In this document: piece by piece, positions 36,120 through 45,440 of the stretch | Numbering within the stretch: the first letter of the stretch is position 1 | Layout: every line of letters starts with the position of its first letter | From: Pseudomonas frederiksbergensis | Lineage (GTDB): Bacteria; Pseudomonadota; Gammaproteobacteria; Pseudomonadales; Pseudomonadaceae | NCBI RefSeq assembly: GCF_017114915.1 | Contig: NZ_JAAUOE010000005.1 | Coordinates: forward strand, 124,001 to 188,000 | Length of the DNA: 64,000 nt | Direction of reading: 5' to 3' | The notes under the pieces: model-generated | Database searches by the model: none | What the model saw: the letters and a program-made list of their open reading frames with translations, nothing else | What the model was told of the DNA's origin: nothing | Position numbers and translations under genes: made by a program

Positions 36120-38237
36120 TTAAAAGCTCATGTCGACCTTGGTCCAGAGCGTGCGCCCCGGTTCGTTGATGGCTTGCGGATCATTGGCCGGGAAGCCGAA
36201 ACCGGCGTTGCCCGCCAGGTTCAAGTGTTCGGCGTAAGCCTTGCCGAACAAATTGTCGACGCCACTGCTGACCTTCCAGTGCTTATTGACCCGGTATGCG
36301 CCGTTGAGCGAGAACACGCCAAAACCCGAGCTCGTGTCGAAGTCTTTGCCGACCACATTGCCCTTGTTCTGGTCGATGCGGTTCTGCGCCGCGACCACCC
36401 GCCACAAGGCGCCGGCGCTCCAGTTGTCTGCGCTGTAGGTCAGGCCGAAACGCGCATCCAGCGGTGGCATCTGCGGCAGGGCGCTGCCGTCGCTGCTGTT
36501 CTTGCCCCAGGCATAGGCCAGGGTCGCATCGGCTTTCCAGTGGGCCGTCAGCTTGTAGGCCGCGCCGAGTTCGCCGCCCATGATTCGCGCATCGATGTTC
36601 TCGGCTTGCGAGGTCGTGCCCATCATTCCCGGCGTGTAGTTGAACAGGATGTAATCGCGCACCTGCCCGACATAACCCGAGGCCCAGGCTTCGAGGTCTG
36701 CGGTCTTGTATTGCAGGCCGAAGTCGAGTTGGGTGGTTTTCTCCGGTTTGATCGAGTCGAACGCATTCACCGAACCCGCAGGGCCGGACTTGGGCGAAAA
36801 CAGCTCCCAGTAATCCGGGAAGCGTTGGGCATGACCCAGGCCCGCATACAGGGTGGTCGGGCTGTCGGCCAGGTCATGCTCGTAACGCACGAAACCGCTG
36901 GGCAGGGTGTCGGCGCGGGTGTCGTCGGCGGTCGGGTTCGGGCGGGCCATCATCCCGGAGCCGATGGTCTGCCGATAATCCTTGGCCGACGCGCGATCCA
37001 GGCGTGCGCCGGTGATCAATCGATCACGGTCGGCGGCGTACCAGGTCAGTTCGCTGAACACGCCGTAGTTGTGGAAGTCGGCGTCCTTGTTGCGTGGCAG
37101 ACCCTTGTAGGTGTCGACGCCCATGGCGCTGCGTTGGCGGTGTTCGTTGGTCTGCGCATCCAGGCCACTGATCAGTTGTACATCGGCCCAGCGCCAGGTG
37201 GCTTTGATCCGCGCGCCGAGGGTTCGGCGGTCGACGTTGGAGGCCATGGGGCCGGCCATCATCCCGGTGCCGGACGGCGTGCGCAGGGTGTAGTTGTCCA
37301 TCACGTGATCGGCGTAGTTGTAGTAGACCTGCGCCTCGACCTTATCCAGCACCTCACCGATGTTTGACTGTTCGAAGCGTAGCCCCAGGCTTTCGCGCAG
37401 GAACTGCGAACCGTCCATGCCGCGCCCGGCGTAACGGGCTTCGCCGTCGCCCTTGCCGGCGGTCAGCTCCAGCAGGGTGTCGGCGTTCGGGGTCCAGCCG
37501 ACTGCGACGTCACCGTTCCACTTGTCGTAGCGCGAGGGCACGGTGTCGTTGTTGCCGTCCTTGTAGTCATCGGAATGCGCAGTGTTGCCGATCACGCGCA
37601 CGTAACCCAGCGGCCCGCCGGCAGCGGCGTCTACTACCTTGTCGAAGCGGCCGTTGGAACCGGCCAATACGCTGGCATTCACCCGGGTGCCGAGTTCGCC
37701 GAAGCTTTCCGGCTCCCGGTCGAACAGGATGGTGCCGGCTGATGCGCCGGGGCCCCAGAGCACGGTTTGCGGGCCTTTGATGACGGTGAGTTTGTCGTAG
37801 GTTTCCGGTGAGATGTAGGAGGTCGGCGCGTCCATCCGGCCGGGGCAGGCGCCGAGCATCATGCTGCCGTTGGTGAGGATGTTGAGCCGCGAGCCGAACA
37901 TGCCGCGCAGCACCGGATCGCCATTGGTGCCGCCGTTGCGCACTAGGGCGAAGCCGGGGATGGTTTTCAGATAATCGCCACCGTCGCTGGCCGGAACCGG
38001 TTGGCGCGGGTCCTTGGGGTTGGTGACGACAGTCAGCGGCGAGCTCGGCGCGATGGCGGTGATTACCGTTGGGCTCAGTTCTTCGGTATGGCCGGCGTGT
38101 TCATCGGCGAGCACCAGCGGTGTCAGCAACAAGCCGCAAAGGACGGCGGTGGCCTGCCTGAAACGAACGCGCGATTCGTTCAGCGCAAAAGAAGCCTGGG
38201 CAGCGCCCAAACGTGTGTCAGCAGAAAACCTGGACAT
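36120..38237 (-). CDS. oprC: TonB-dependent copper receptor, OprC type
   Basis: 705-residue outer-membrane beta-barrel receptor. After a signal region and a His-containing linker (DEHAGHTEE), the plug has the NosA/OprC pattern and ACPGRMD, giving the CxxxM copper site (C131-M135 in this numbering) described for OprC. Extracellular loops are methionine-rich (SGTGMMAGPMASN, SGMMARPNP, PGMMGTTSQ), again fitting Cu(I). The C-terminus is TLWTKVDMSF, ending in Phe as usual. An ATG four codons upstream (38249) is equally open; 38237 has GGA in front. Neighbouring copper chaperone genes support the role. Confidence 0.92.
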   Translation of the reverse strand: MSRFSADTRLGAAQASFALNESRVRFRQATAVLCGLLLTPLVLADEHAGHTEELSPTVITAIAPSSPLTVVTNPKDPRQPVPASDGGDYLKTIPGFALVRNGGTNGDPVLRGMFGSRLNILTNGSMMLGACPGRMDAPTSYISPETYDKLTVIKGPQTVLWGPGASAGTILFDREPESFGELGTRVNASVLAGSNGRFDKVVDAAAGGPLGYVRVIGNTAHSDDYKDGNNDTVPSRYDKWNGDVAVGWTPNADTLLELTAGKGDGEARYAGRGMDGSQFLRESLGLRFEQSNIGEVLDKVEAQVYYNYADHVMDNYTLRTPSGTGMMAGPMASNVDRRTLGARIKATWRWADVQLISGLDAQTNEHRQRSAMGVDTYKGLPRNKDADFHNYGVFSELTWYAADRDRLITGARLDRASAKDYRQTIGSGMMARPNPTADDTRADTLPSGFVRYEHDLADSPTTLYAGLGHAQRFPDYWELFSPKSGPAGSVNAFDSIKPEKTTQLDFGLQYKTADLEAWASGYVGQVRDYILFNYTPGMMGTTSQAENIDARIMGGELGAAYKLTAHWKADATLAYAWGKNSSDGSALPQMPPLDARFGLTYSADNWSAGALWRVVAAQNRIDQNKGNVVGKDFDTSSGFGVFSLNGAYRVNKHWKVSSGVDNLFGKAYAEHLNLAGNAGFGFPANDPQAINEPGRTLWTKVDMSF

Positions 38238-38321
38238 GACAATTTCCATCGAACAGTCGTAAACGACACGGCCGGCAGCCTGCGGCTGTCTTCTAAACCG
38301 TGTGAGATCGGAGGTGGGTGT

Positions 38322-38792
38322 TTACGCGACGAGGGGCGGTGCGCGGGTGCGGGCGCCGGGGAAGAAGGTTTGCCGGGCGTGGCCCAGGCGGGTGGCGGGT
38401 GTGGTGAAGGTGGTGGCGGACGGGGTGTCGAACGCGGTGAATGAAGTGCCACCGGTGAGTGCCGGGCAATTGAACAGCAGGCTGCAATAGCCGCATTTTT
38501 CCCACAGCGCGTGATGTTCGGTTGTTGGCGCGCAGTGCTCGGCGGCGGTTTGTGCATCGTGGTCGGCGTGCTCCAGCGCCGCCATGTCCGTGCCCATGTC
38601 CATCGACATGCTCATGGACATGCTGGTAGCCATGTTTGTAGAAGCAGCCGCGCGCGAATCCATCGGCATCGACTGAGAAATCAGCGGGCCGATAAAGATC
38701 ATCAGCATGGCGAACAGGCTGATCCAGCTGCCGCGGGTCAGGCTCATTGGCTGACGGCGGCGCACGGATGACCTGGCGCTATGCGGGTGCAT
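38322..38792 (-). CDS. DUF2946 family protein, Met/His-rich
   Basis: 156 residues. One N-terminal membrane helix or signal anchor (about 26-46, SWISLFAMLMIFIGPLISQS). Then comes a periplasmic stretch dense in Met and His (ATSMSMSMSMDMGTDMAALE, HADHD, HCAP, EHH) and a CGYC motif (EKCGYCSLLFNCPAL), all likely copper ligands. The basic C-terminal tail looks disordered. It lies 21 bases after the copper chaperone gene and 84 before oprC. The start is uncertain: ATGs at 38792 and 38735 both lack a good ribosome site. Confidence 0.8.
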   Translation of the reverse strand: MHPHSARSSVRRRQPMSLTRGSWISLFAMLMIFIGPLISQSMPMDSRAAASTNMATSMSMSMSMDMGTDMAALEHADHDAQTAAEHCAPTTEHHALWEKCGYCSLLFNCPALTGGTSFTAFDTPSATTFTTPATRLGHARQTFFPGARTRAPPLVA

Positions 38793-38813
38793 AGGCGTTT
38801 TCAACGGGGGCGA

Positions 38814-39293
38814 TTACTGGGCGTGCATGTGCGCTTGCATGCTGTCCGGCGCCTTTTTCTGCACCGAAACCTCGACCGTCACATCACCGGATTTCTCGAA
38901 GTGCATCGTCAGCGGGAAGCGTTTGCCATCGCTCAACAGGCTGCGGTCTTTGAGTTCCAGCAGCATCACGTGGTACGCCATCGGCGCGAAGGTGACTTCG
39001 CCGCCAGCCGGAACCTCGACGCTGGGCACTGGCTGCATTTTCATCAGATCGTGTTGCATCACATGTTCGTGCAACTCGGCCTTACCGGAAATTGGCGATT
39101 CGACGCTGAGCAGCCGGTCGGCGGTTTTGCCGTTGTTGTGAATCACGAAATACGCCGCGACGGTGGGCGCGTTGGGCGGCAACTCTTGCGACCACGGGTG
39201 GGCGATCTCAAGCTCGCCAGCCTTGTATTCGTGGGCATTGGCAAAACAGGCAGGCAGCAGCAACACAGCCAGGACGATGAGTTTGTTCAACAT
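38814..39293 (-). CDS. Periplasmic copper chaperone PCu(A)C
   Basis: 159-residue exported protein (signal peptide 1-20, ending FANA-H). The cupredoxin-like PCu(A)C domain carries the Cu(I) motif H-x-n-M...H-x-M: HEHVMQHDLMKMQP and later AYHVMLLEL. The C-terminal tail QAHMHAQ adds further ligands. PCu(A)C hands copper to Sco and the cytochrome oxidase CuA site, or serves general periplasmic handling. Its position between two DUF2946 genes and upstream of oprC makes a copper import/handling operon. Confidence 0.92.
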   Translation of the reverse strand: MLNKLIVLAVLLLPACFANAHEYKAGELEIAHPWSQELPPNAPTVAAYFVIHNNGKTADRLLSVESPISGKAELHEHVMQHDLMKMQPVPSVEVPAGGEVTFAPMAYHVMLLELKDRSLLSDGKRFPLTMHFEKSGDVTVEVSVQKKAPDSMQAHMHAQ

Positions 39294-39341
39294 GGCAGTT
39301 CTCCAGAACGATTCAAAACGCAGGTCAATTGCGAGAAGGAA

Positions 39342-39740
39342 TCACACCAGAGGGGACGCGCGGGGGTTGAGACTGGGCCATTGCTGGCGCGGTGTCGGTG
39401 TGTCGAGCGTGGCAGGCGGCACGCTTCGATTGGCCTCGAATCGCGCGTAATACAACTGCGGCGCATGCCCCGGCAACGCCACCAACGGCGCGGACCCCGA
39501 GCAACACCAGCAATGCTGCATGTTGGAATGATCGTCGTTCTGCGGGGCTTTCTGCTCAATGTCGCCCAGGGAAATCGCCACCATTTTTGTGCCGCTGGAC
39601 GAGCAGAAACTGCCCCACAACAACTGCTCGGCCGGCGATTTCGCCGTCTGCGCCATCGCTCCGGACATCGGCATGGCGAGCATGTTGAACAGCACTGCAA
39701 AGCAGGCGATCCAGGCAAATGCGAGCCGTTGTCGGGACAT
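39342..39740 (-). CDS. DUF2946 family protein with CWCC motif
   Basis: 132 residues. N-terminal signal/helix (about 5-29, RLAFAWIACFAVLFNMLAMP) and a short periplasmic part with MQHCWCC, a compact Cys/His cluster likely to bind copper, plus a Pro-rich tail. First gene of the minus-strand copper operon; 48 bases to the PCu(A)C gene. Function unproven. Confidence 0.82.
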   Translation of the reverse strand: MSRQRLAFAWIACFAVLFNMLAMPMSGAMAQTAKSPAEQLLWGSFCSSSGTKMVAISLGDIEQKAPQNDDHSNMQHCWCCSGSAPLVALPGHAPQLYYARFEANRSVPPATLDTPTPRQQWPSLNPRASPLV

Positions 39741-39788
39741 GGGGCAGATCCGTTTGAGTGGGCGATCAGGCGCGGCTATTTAGCCTGA

Positions 39789-40100
39789 TCAGGGGCGATA
39801 AGTAAAAAGGCCGCGTGCGGTTTGGTGTCGCAGTGCGTCAGTCAACATGTCGAGCAGCCGACGTGCAAGCTCAGCCTCGCCGTTTTGAAAGAGTGTAGCG
39901 ACTTCGATTCTTAATGCCTGAGCGAATTGAGGGTCGATTTGGATTCTTGCCCGGATTGTGTGTTTGACATCTCTGAGCGCTACACGATTGAAGCTCCCAT
40001 CACCCAGGTCTTCCTCTTCGCAGGCCTTGATGTAGTTCCGCAAGTCGGCAGGTGCCAGGAGAAACTCAGTGATATCGAAGCGTGTGAATTTCTCGGGCAT
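39789..40100 (-). CDS. Small protein resembling addiction-module antidotes (N-terminal half), unknown function
   Basis: 103-residue charged protein. The segment FDITEFLLAPADLRNYIKAC...EEDLGDGSFNRVALRDV resembles the N-terminus of HigA-like antidotes, which have a D-x-x-E-Y-L-x-x-P-x-D-I-x-x-Y-L pattern. The second half, however, lacks a recognisable helix-turn-helix (it runs RARIQIDPQFAQALRIEVAT). No HigB-like toxin is next to it. GAGAAG precedes the ATG. It could be a remnant or an unrelated DNA-binding protein. Confidence 0.55.
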   Translation of the reverse strand: MPEKFTRFDITEFLLAPADLRNYIKACEEEDLGDGSFNRVALRDVKHTIRARIQIDPQFAQALRIEVATLFQNGEAELARRLLDMLTDALRHQTARGLFTYRP

Positions 40101-40227
40101 TCGGCACTTCTCGCTACATTCGTGGAGCTCTGAAATATAGGGATGGGGTTATGAGCCCACAAGTCAGCCGATTTGGATAATGTTGTGCGTGAGGTCCGAC
40201 GGATATGTAGGGCGTTGCACATTCTCT

Positions 40228-40358
40228 GTAGCAGCTGCCGAAGGCTGCGTTCGGCTGCGTAGCAGTCGTGATCCCATGCGCCGCAGTCAACCTGGCAGAC
40301 CGTGGTGTTTGATTTTACGACTGCTGCGCAGCCGAACGCAGGCTTCGCCAGCTGCTAC
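40228..40358. repeat. REPIN of the 8965 family, overlapping the end of cobK
   Basis: Arms 40228-40269 and 40317-40358 match the 8965-9097 element with a few differences in the left arm (GCCGAAGG for GGCGAAGC). The right arm overlaps the last bases of cobK and supplies its stop codon. The remainder of 40101-40354 shows no gene. Confidence 0.85.
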
Positions 40359-41077
40359 CAGTTTTGTGTGAGGGCCGTTAAAACCTCAGTCACCGCCCCA
40401 AACTCCCGCTCAACCCCCGGCAACACCGGCCGCTTCAACACCAGCACCGGCACTCCACGTTCCCGCGCCACTTCCAGTTTCGGCTCGGTGGCGGTGCTGC
40501 CGCTGTTCTTGCTGATCAGCACGTCGATCTGCCGCCGTTCGAACAATGCGCGTTCATCCTCGATCAGAAACGGCCCACGCGCGCCGATCACTTCGCAACG
40601 CTCGTTGCCCGGATAAACATCCAGTGCACGCAACGTCCAGAATTGCTCCGGCGAGATTTCGTGCAGGTGCTGCAATGGCTCCCGCCCAAGGGTGAACAGC
40701 GGTCGGCGAAAGGGTTTCAGCGCTTCGATCAGCTCGGCCCAGTCGCTGACTTCGCGCCAGTCATCCCCGGCTTGTGGTTGCCAGGCCGGACGCCGCAAAG
40801 CCCAGCACGCAATGCCGCTCAACTTCGCGGCGGTGGCGGCGTTCTGGCTGATTTGCGCTGCGTAGGGATGGGTCGCATCCAGCAGCAGGTCAATGCCTTC
40901 ATCGCGGATGAACTGCGCCAGACCTTCGGCGCCGCCATAGCCGCCAACGCGGACCTGACAGTTCAGATCCGTCGGCACACGACCGACGCCAGCCAGGCTG
41001 TAGATGTGCTCCAGCCCCAGGGTTCGGGCGATGGCCAATGCCTCAGTGACACCGCCGAGCAACAACACGCGCTTCAT
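40355..41077 (-). CDS. cobK: Precorrin-6A reductase CobK
   Basis: 240-residue NADPH-dependent enzyme reducing precorrin-6A in cobalamin synthesis. Rossmann motif [13 protein letters not shown] at the start (residues 4-16), [14 protein letters not shown] near 75, LFTLGREPL near 131, [18 protein letters not shown] near 190: all CobK/CbiJ signatures. ATG at 41077 overlaps the cbiD stop (ATGA). The TAG stop is formed by the first bases of a REPIN, so the last residues may not be original. Confidence 0.95.
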   Translation of the reverse strand: MKRVLLLGGVTEALAIARTLGLEHIYSLAGVGRVPTDLNCQVRVGGYGGAEGLAQFIRDEGIDLLLDATHPYAAQISQNAATAAKLSGIACWALRRPAWQPQAGDDWREVSDWAELIEALKPFRRPLFTLGREPLQHLHEISPEQFWTLRALDVYPGNERCEVIGARGPFLIEDERALFERRQIDVLISKNSGSTATEPKLEVARERGVPVLVLKRPVLPGVEREFGAVTEVLTALTQNW

Positions 41078-42171
41078 TGAAGAACTCCCGCATGGCCGAC
41101 AATCCCGCCCTGGCGATCGATGGCGAACACTTCGACCTGAACCTGCGCCGGCACCACGCTGCGGGCAAAATCCAGGGCGTGCTGGCACACCGCGTCGCCA
41201 AGGGCGATCCCGGCCGCGCTGGCCATCGCCAACGCTTGCTGACTGGTATTGGCCTCGCGGATCGCCTGTTGCAACGCCGCATCGGCGCCGACCGCTGCGG
41301 CCCATTCGGCCAGTTGCGGCAGGTCGATGCTCGAATGCCGACTGTGCAAATCCATGTGCCCGGCCGCCAGTTTGCTGATCTTGCCGAAGCCGCCGCACAG
41401 GCTGAGTTTATCCACAGGCACTTTGCGCAAGTGCTTGAGCACCGCGCCGACGAAGTCGCCCATTTCGATCAGGGCGATTTCCGGCAAGTCGTAGACCCGG
41501 CGCATGGTGTCTTCACTGGCGTTGCCGGTGCACGCGGCGATGTGCAGGTAACCGTTGGTTTTGGCGACGTCGATGCCCTGGTGGATCGAGGCGATGTAAG
41601 CCGCGCAGGAGAACGGCCGGACGATGCCGCTGGTGCCGAGGATCGACAAACCGCCGAGAATGCCCAGTCGCGGGTTCATGGTTTTCAGCGCCAGGGCTTC
41701 GCCGTCCTCGACGTTCACCGTGACCTCGAAGCCGCCCGGGTAATCCAGCTCCTCGGCCAGCAACGTCAAGTGATCGGTGATCATCTTGCGCGGCACGGGG
41801 TTGATCGCCGGTTCGCCGACGTTCAGCACCAGCCCGGGCCGGGTGACGGTGCCGACGCCACGGCCGGCGCTGAAGCGGATGCCCGGTTCGCGGTGCAGGC
41901 GCACCTGGGAAAAGAGCAGGGCGCCGTGGGTCACGTCCGGGTCGTCGCCGGCGTCCTTGATGGTTCCGGCTTCGGCGCCGTTTTCCGTCAGCCGACAGAA
42001 TTCCAGGCGCATCTGCACCCGTTTGCCTTTGGGCAGAATGATTTCGACGGCGTCTGCTTCGACGCCACTGAGCAGCAGGCGTGCCGCCGCAAGGCTGGTG
42101 GCGGTGGCGCAGCTGCCGGTGGTCAGGCCGCTGCGCAGCGGGGCGGGTTGTTCGGCGGTTTCGTCACGCAT
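41074..42171 (-). CDS. cbiD: Cobalt-precorrin-5B C1-methyltransferase CbiD
   Basis: 365 residues. Family signatures: [19 protein letters not shown] near residue 12, [10 protein letters not shown] near 75, [10 protein letters not shown] near 105, [20 protein letters not shown] near 178. CbiD methylates C1 in the anaerobic route; Pseudomonas uses it in place of CobF alongside otherwise aerobic-type enzymes. It overlaps both neighbours (cobL upstream by eight bases, cobK downstream by four). Confidence 0.95.
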   Translation of the reverse strand: MRDETAEQPAPLRSGLTTGSCATATSLAAARLLLSGVEADAVEIILPKGKRVQMRLEFCRLTENGAEAGTIKDAGDDPDVTHGALLFSQVRLHREPGIRFSAGRGVGTVTRPGLVLNVGEPAINPVPRKMITDHLTLLAEELDYPGGFEVTVNVEDGEALALKTMNPRLGILGGLSILGTSGIVRPFSCAAYIASIHQGIDVAKTNGYLHIAACTGNASEDTMRRVYDLPEIALIEMGDFVGAVLKHLRKVPVDKLSLCGGFGKISKLAAGHMDLHSRHSSIDLPQLAEWAAAVGADAALQQAIREANTSQQALAMASAAGIALGDAVCQHALDFARSVVPAQVQVEVFAIDRQGGIVGHAGVLQ

Positions 42172-43375
42172 CGAGGGGTTTCGTCACGTCCAGCAAGGTG
42201 ATCGGCAGCGCCTGACGCCAGGTGTCGAACTCGCCGAGTGGTTGCGCCTGAGCGACGTGAATGCGGGTCAACTCACCGCCATGCTGTTCGCGCCAGGCCA
42301 TCAGGGTCACTTCACTTTGCAGGGTCACGGCGTTGGCCACCAGTCGACCGCCGGGTTTGAGTTGCGCCCAGCAGGTATCGAGCACGCCCTCACGAGTGAC
42401 GCCACCGCCGATGAAAATCGCGTCCGGGCGTTCGAGCCCGTTCAGGGCTTGCGGCGCACTGCCGCGAATCAGTTGCAGGCCGGGAACTCCCAGGGCATCG
42501 CGGTTGTGTTCGATCAACGACTGCCGTCCCTCATCCGCTTCGATGGCCAGCGCCCGACAACTCGGGTGAGCGCGCATCCATTCGATGCCGATGGAACCGC
42601 TGCCAGCACCGACATCCCACAGTAGTTCGCCGGGTGTCGGTGCGAGGCGGGCGAGGGTAATGGCGCGTACGTCACGTTTGGTCAGTTGGCCGTCATGCTG
42701 GAAGGCGGAGTCTGGCAGGCCGGCCAGTCGGGACAGGCGCGGCGTGTTCGGTTCAGCGATGCATTCAATGGCGATCAGGTTCAGATCGGCGATCACCGGA
42801 TCGCCCCAGTCGTTGGCGACGCCCTCAATACAACGTTCGGCCTCACCGCCCAAATGTTCCAGCACGGTAATGCGACTCGGTCCGAAACCGCGCTCACGCA
42901 GCAGCGCCGCGATAGCCGCCGGGCTCTGGCCGTCGTTGCTCAACACCAGCAGACGCACACCACTGAACAAATGAGCGTTGAGCGCGGCGACGGGGCGGGC
43001 GACCACCGACAGTGTCACCACCTCCTGCAACGGCCAGCCCAGGCGAGCGGCTGCCAGCGATACGGAAGAGGGGGCGGGCAGGATCAGCATTTCTGTACCC
43101 GGCAGTTGCCGCGCCAGGCTGGCACCGACGCCGAAGAACATCGGATCGCCGCTGGCCAGCACGCACACCGGCTCGCCACGCAGTGCCAATAACGGCTCAA
43201 GGGTAAACGGACTGGGCCAGAGCTGGCGCTCGCCGCGAATGCACATGGGCAACAAATCCAGTTGCCGCTGGCCGCCGAAGATCCGCGAAGCGCCCAGCAG
43301 GGCGCGACGGGCGTTCTTGCCCAAGCCCTTGAAGCCGTCTTCACCGATACCTACTACTGTCAGCCAGGGCGACAT
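42164..43375 (-). CDS. cobL: Precorrin-6Y C5,15-methyltransferase/decarboxylase CobL
   Basis: 403 residues, a fusion of a CbiE tetrapyrrole methylase (residues 1-200; [30 protein letters not shown]) and a CbiT class-I methyltransferase (about 210-395; [36 protein letters not shown]). It methylates C5 and C15 and decarboxylates precorrin-6Y. ATG at 43375 gives the standard start; a TTG two codons upstream is less likely. First gene of the minus-strand cobL-cbiD-cobK operon, divergent from cobG. Confidence 0.95.
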   Translation of the reverse strand: MSPWLTVVGIGEDGFKGLGKNARRALLGASRIFGGQRQLDLLPMCIRGERQLWPSPFTLEPLLALRGEPVCVLASGDPMFFGVGASLARQLPGTEMLILPAPSSVSLAAARLGWPLQEVVTLSVVARPVAALNAHLFSGVRLLVLSNDGQSPAAIAALLRERGFGPSRITVLEHLGGEAERCIEGVANDWGDPVIADLNLIAIECIAEPNTPRLSRLAGLPDSAFQHDGQLTKRDVRAITLARLAPTPGELLWDVGAGSGSIGIEWMRAHPSCRALAIEADEGRQSLIEHNRDALGVPGLQLIRGSAPQALNGLERPDAIFIGGGVTREGVLDTCWAQLKPGGRLVANAVTLQSEVTLMAWREQHGGELTRIHVAQAQPLGEFDTWRQALPITLLDVTKPLDA

Positions 43376-43410
43376 CTGCAATCCTCAAAAAAATGTCACA
43401 AAGGGGTTGT

Positions 43411-43440
43411 TCCGACGGGCAGGCTTTTCATGCCGTCGGA
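43411..43440. promoter_or_regulatory. Hairpin in the divergent cobL/cobG control region
   Basis: TCCGACGGGCA (43411-43421) pairs with TGCCGTCGGA (43431-43440), with one bulged G. A possible -10, CATAAT, follows at 43450-43455 toward cobG. I do not see the B12-box and conserved core needed to call a cobalamin riboswitch. The rest of 43376-43519 has no gene. Confidence 0.35.
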
Positions 43441-43519
43441 CAAAGCAGGCATAATACCGCGCCTTCGCCCGCGAAGCGCCTTTCCCACACAGCCGGCCAC
43501 CCTTTTGAACGAACGTCCG

Positions 43520-44821
43520 ATGTCCACCGCCTTACGCCCCTCGGCCTGCCCGGGGTTGCTACGTATCGTCCCGGCGCTGGATGGCGGCATCTGCCGGATC
43601 AAATTGAACGGCGGCTCGATCAGCGCGGCCCAGGCTGAAGCGGTGGCCAGCGCGGCCGAACGGTTTGCCGGGGGCGTGATCGAGGCGACCAACCGCGCCA
43701 ACCTGCAGATTCGCGGGATTGGCAGTGAGCAGACAGCCTTGATCGACAGCCTGCTCGCCGCCGGATTGGGCCCGCGTACCGCGGCGGGCGACGATGTGCG
43801 CAACCTGATGCTCAGCCCGAGCGCCGGGATTGACCGGCAGATGCGCTTCGACACGCGTGCGCTGGCCGAACAGATCCTCGTCACCCTGCAAAGCCACGAA
43901 CGCTTCCACGAACTCAGCGCCAAGTTTGCCGTGCAACTCGATGGCGGCGAGGCGTTGGCGATGCTCGAACACCCGCATGATCTGTGGTTGTCTGCTGTTG
44001 AACGAAACGGCGAGTTATTGCTGGCGTTCGGTCTGGCGGGTTGTCCCTCGGACAGGCCCGCCGGCGCGGTGTCACTTGAGCAGGGGCACGGGCTGGTGGT
44101 TGCGGTGCTGGAACTGTTTCTCGACCTGGCGCGTCCCGATCAAACACGGATGCGTCATTTGCTGGCCGAATATCCGCTCGCAGCATTTCTCGCTCGCCTG
44201 GCCGAGCGTGTGCCCTTGAAGTCGATTACGGATTGGCAGCGCTCGTTGACCCCGGACGCTCTGCACATCGGCGTTCATCCGCAACGTGAAGTGGAACACG
44301 TTTACATCGGGGCCGTCCCTCCTTTGGGACGGCTCGATCCCGCCATGCTCAGAGGCGCGGCACAACTGGCGCGCGAGTTCGGCGACGCGAGCCTGCGTTT
44401 CACCCCATGGCAAAGTCTGCTGCTGCCCAACATTCGCAAAGAGCGAGCGCTTGAAGTCATTCGGCGCCTGGAACCACTGGGCCTGCTATGTGACACTGAT
44501 CAGCCTCTTTCTCGGTTGATCGCCTGCACCGGTTCCGCTGGCTGCGGCAAAGGCCAGGCCGATACCAAGCGCGACGCTGTGCAATTGGCCGCGCTGTTGC
44601 CGCGTCACGATCAAACCGTGCATTTGTCCGGCTGCCGGCGTTCCTGCGCCGCCGCCCATGTGGCGCCCGTCACGCTGCTTGCCGTCGCCCCCGGTCATTA
44701 CGACCTCTATCTTCGCGATGCAGCGCAGCCGGGTTTCGGCGCGCTGCACGCACACAACCTTACTATTGAAGCGGTCGCGGCCTTGCTCGACGCCCGCTCA
44801 CGGAGCCCCCTTGATGCTTGA
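43520..44821 (+). CDS. cobG: Precorrin-3B synthase CobG
   Basis: 433-residue monooxygenase of the nitrite/sulfite-reductase-like family that contracts the ring using oxygen, the hallmark of the aerobic cobalamin route. Two ferredoxin-like half domains are seen, with the siroheme/4Fe-4S cysteines in CTGSAGCGKGQADTKR (near residue 335) and HLSGCRRSCAA (near 372). ATG at 43520 gives MSTALRPSACPGLLRIVPAL, the family start; the frame is open 86 codons further upstream, through cobL, without similarity. Its stop lies inside the start of cobH. Confidence 0.94.
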   Translation: MSTALRPSACPGLLRIVPALDGGICRIKLNGGSISAAQAEAVASAAERFAGGVIEATNRANLQIRGIGSEQTALIDSLLAAGLGPRTAAGDDVRNLMLSPSAGIDRQMRFDTRALAEQILVTLQSHERFHELSAKFAVQLDGGEALAMLEHPHDLWLSAVERNGELLLAFGLAGCPSDRPAGAVSLEQGHGLVVAVLELFLDLARPDQTRMRHLLAEYPLAAFLARLAERVPLKSITDWQRSLTPDALHIGVHPQREVEHVYIGAVPPLGRLDPAMLRGAAQLAREFGDASLRFTPWQSLLLPNIRKERALEVIRRLEPLGLLCDTDQPLSRLIACTGSAGCGKGQADTKRDAVQLAALLPRHDQTVHLSGCRRSCAAAHVAPVTLLAVAPGHYDLYLRDAAQPGFGALHAHNLTIEAVAALLDARSRSPLDA

Positions 44822-45440
44822 TTACATCCGCGACGGTCAGGAGATCTATCGCAACTCCTTCGCGATCATTCGTGCCGAGGCCAACCTTGCGCGTATTCCG
44901 GCCGATCTGGAGAAACTCGCCGTGCGGGTGATCCACGCCTGCGGCATGGTCGAGGCCATCGACGGTCTGCAATTTTCCGAAGGCGCCGGCAAGGCCGGGC
45001 GTGATGCGCTGGCCGCCGGTGCGCCGATTCTGTGCGACGCGCGGATGGTCAGCGAAGGCGTGACCCGCGCGCGTTTGCCCGCCAACAACCCGGTGATTTG
45101 CACCCTGCGCGACGACAGCGTGCCGGAACTTGCCCGCGAGTTGGGCAATACCCGTTCCGCCGCCGCGCTGGAGCTGTGGCGCCCACACCTGGCGGGCAGC
45201 GTGGTAGTGATCGGCAATGCGCCGACCGCGCTGTTTTATCTGCTGGAAATGCTCGACGCCGGTGCGCCGAAGCCGGCGCTGATCCTTGGCTTCCCGGTGG
45301 GCTTCGTCGGTGCCGCCGAATCCAAGGCGATGCTCGCGGCGGACAGCCGTGGCGTGCCTTTCGTCATCATGCAAGGCCGGCTCGGCGGTAGCGCCATGGC
45401 CGCCGCCGCCGTCAACGCCCTCGCCACGGAGATCGAATGA
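44814..45440 (+). CDS. cobH: Precorrin-8X methylmutase CobH
   Basis: 208-residue enzyme moving a methyl from C11 to C12 to give hydrogenobyrinate. The catalytic histidine is H41 in [29 protein letters not shown] and [14 protein letters not shown] follow the family. The start lies eight bases inside cobG and the stop overlaps the cobI start. Confidence 0.96.
   Translation: MLDYIRDGQEIYRNSFAIIRAEANLARIPADLEKLAVRVIHACGMVEAIDGLQFSEGAGKAGRDALAAGAPILCDARMVSEGVTRARLPANNPVICTLRDDSVPELARELGNTRSAAALELWRPHLAGSVVVIGNAPTALFYLLEMLDAGAPKPALILGFPVGFVGAAESKAMLAADSRGVPFVIMQGRLGGSAMAAAAVNALATEIE

Noticed and set aside
43376..43519. Cobalamin riboswitch between cobL and cobG
   Set aside because: A hairpin is present but the B12 box and conserved core (GCCACTG, AAxxGGGAA) are not; the gap is also short for a full riboswitch.
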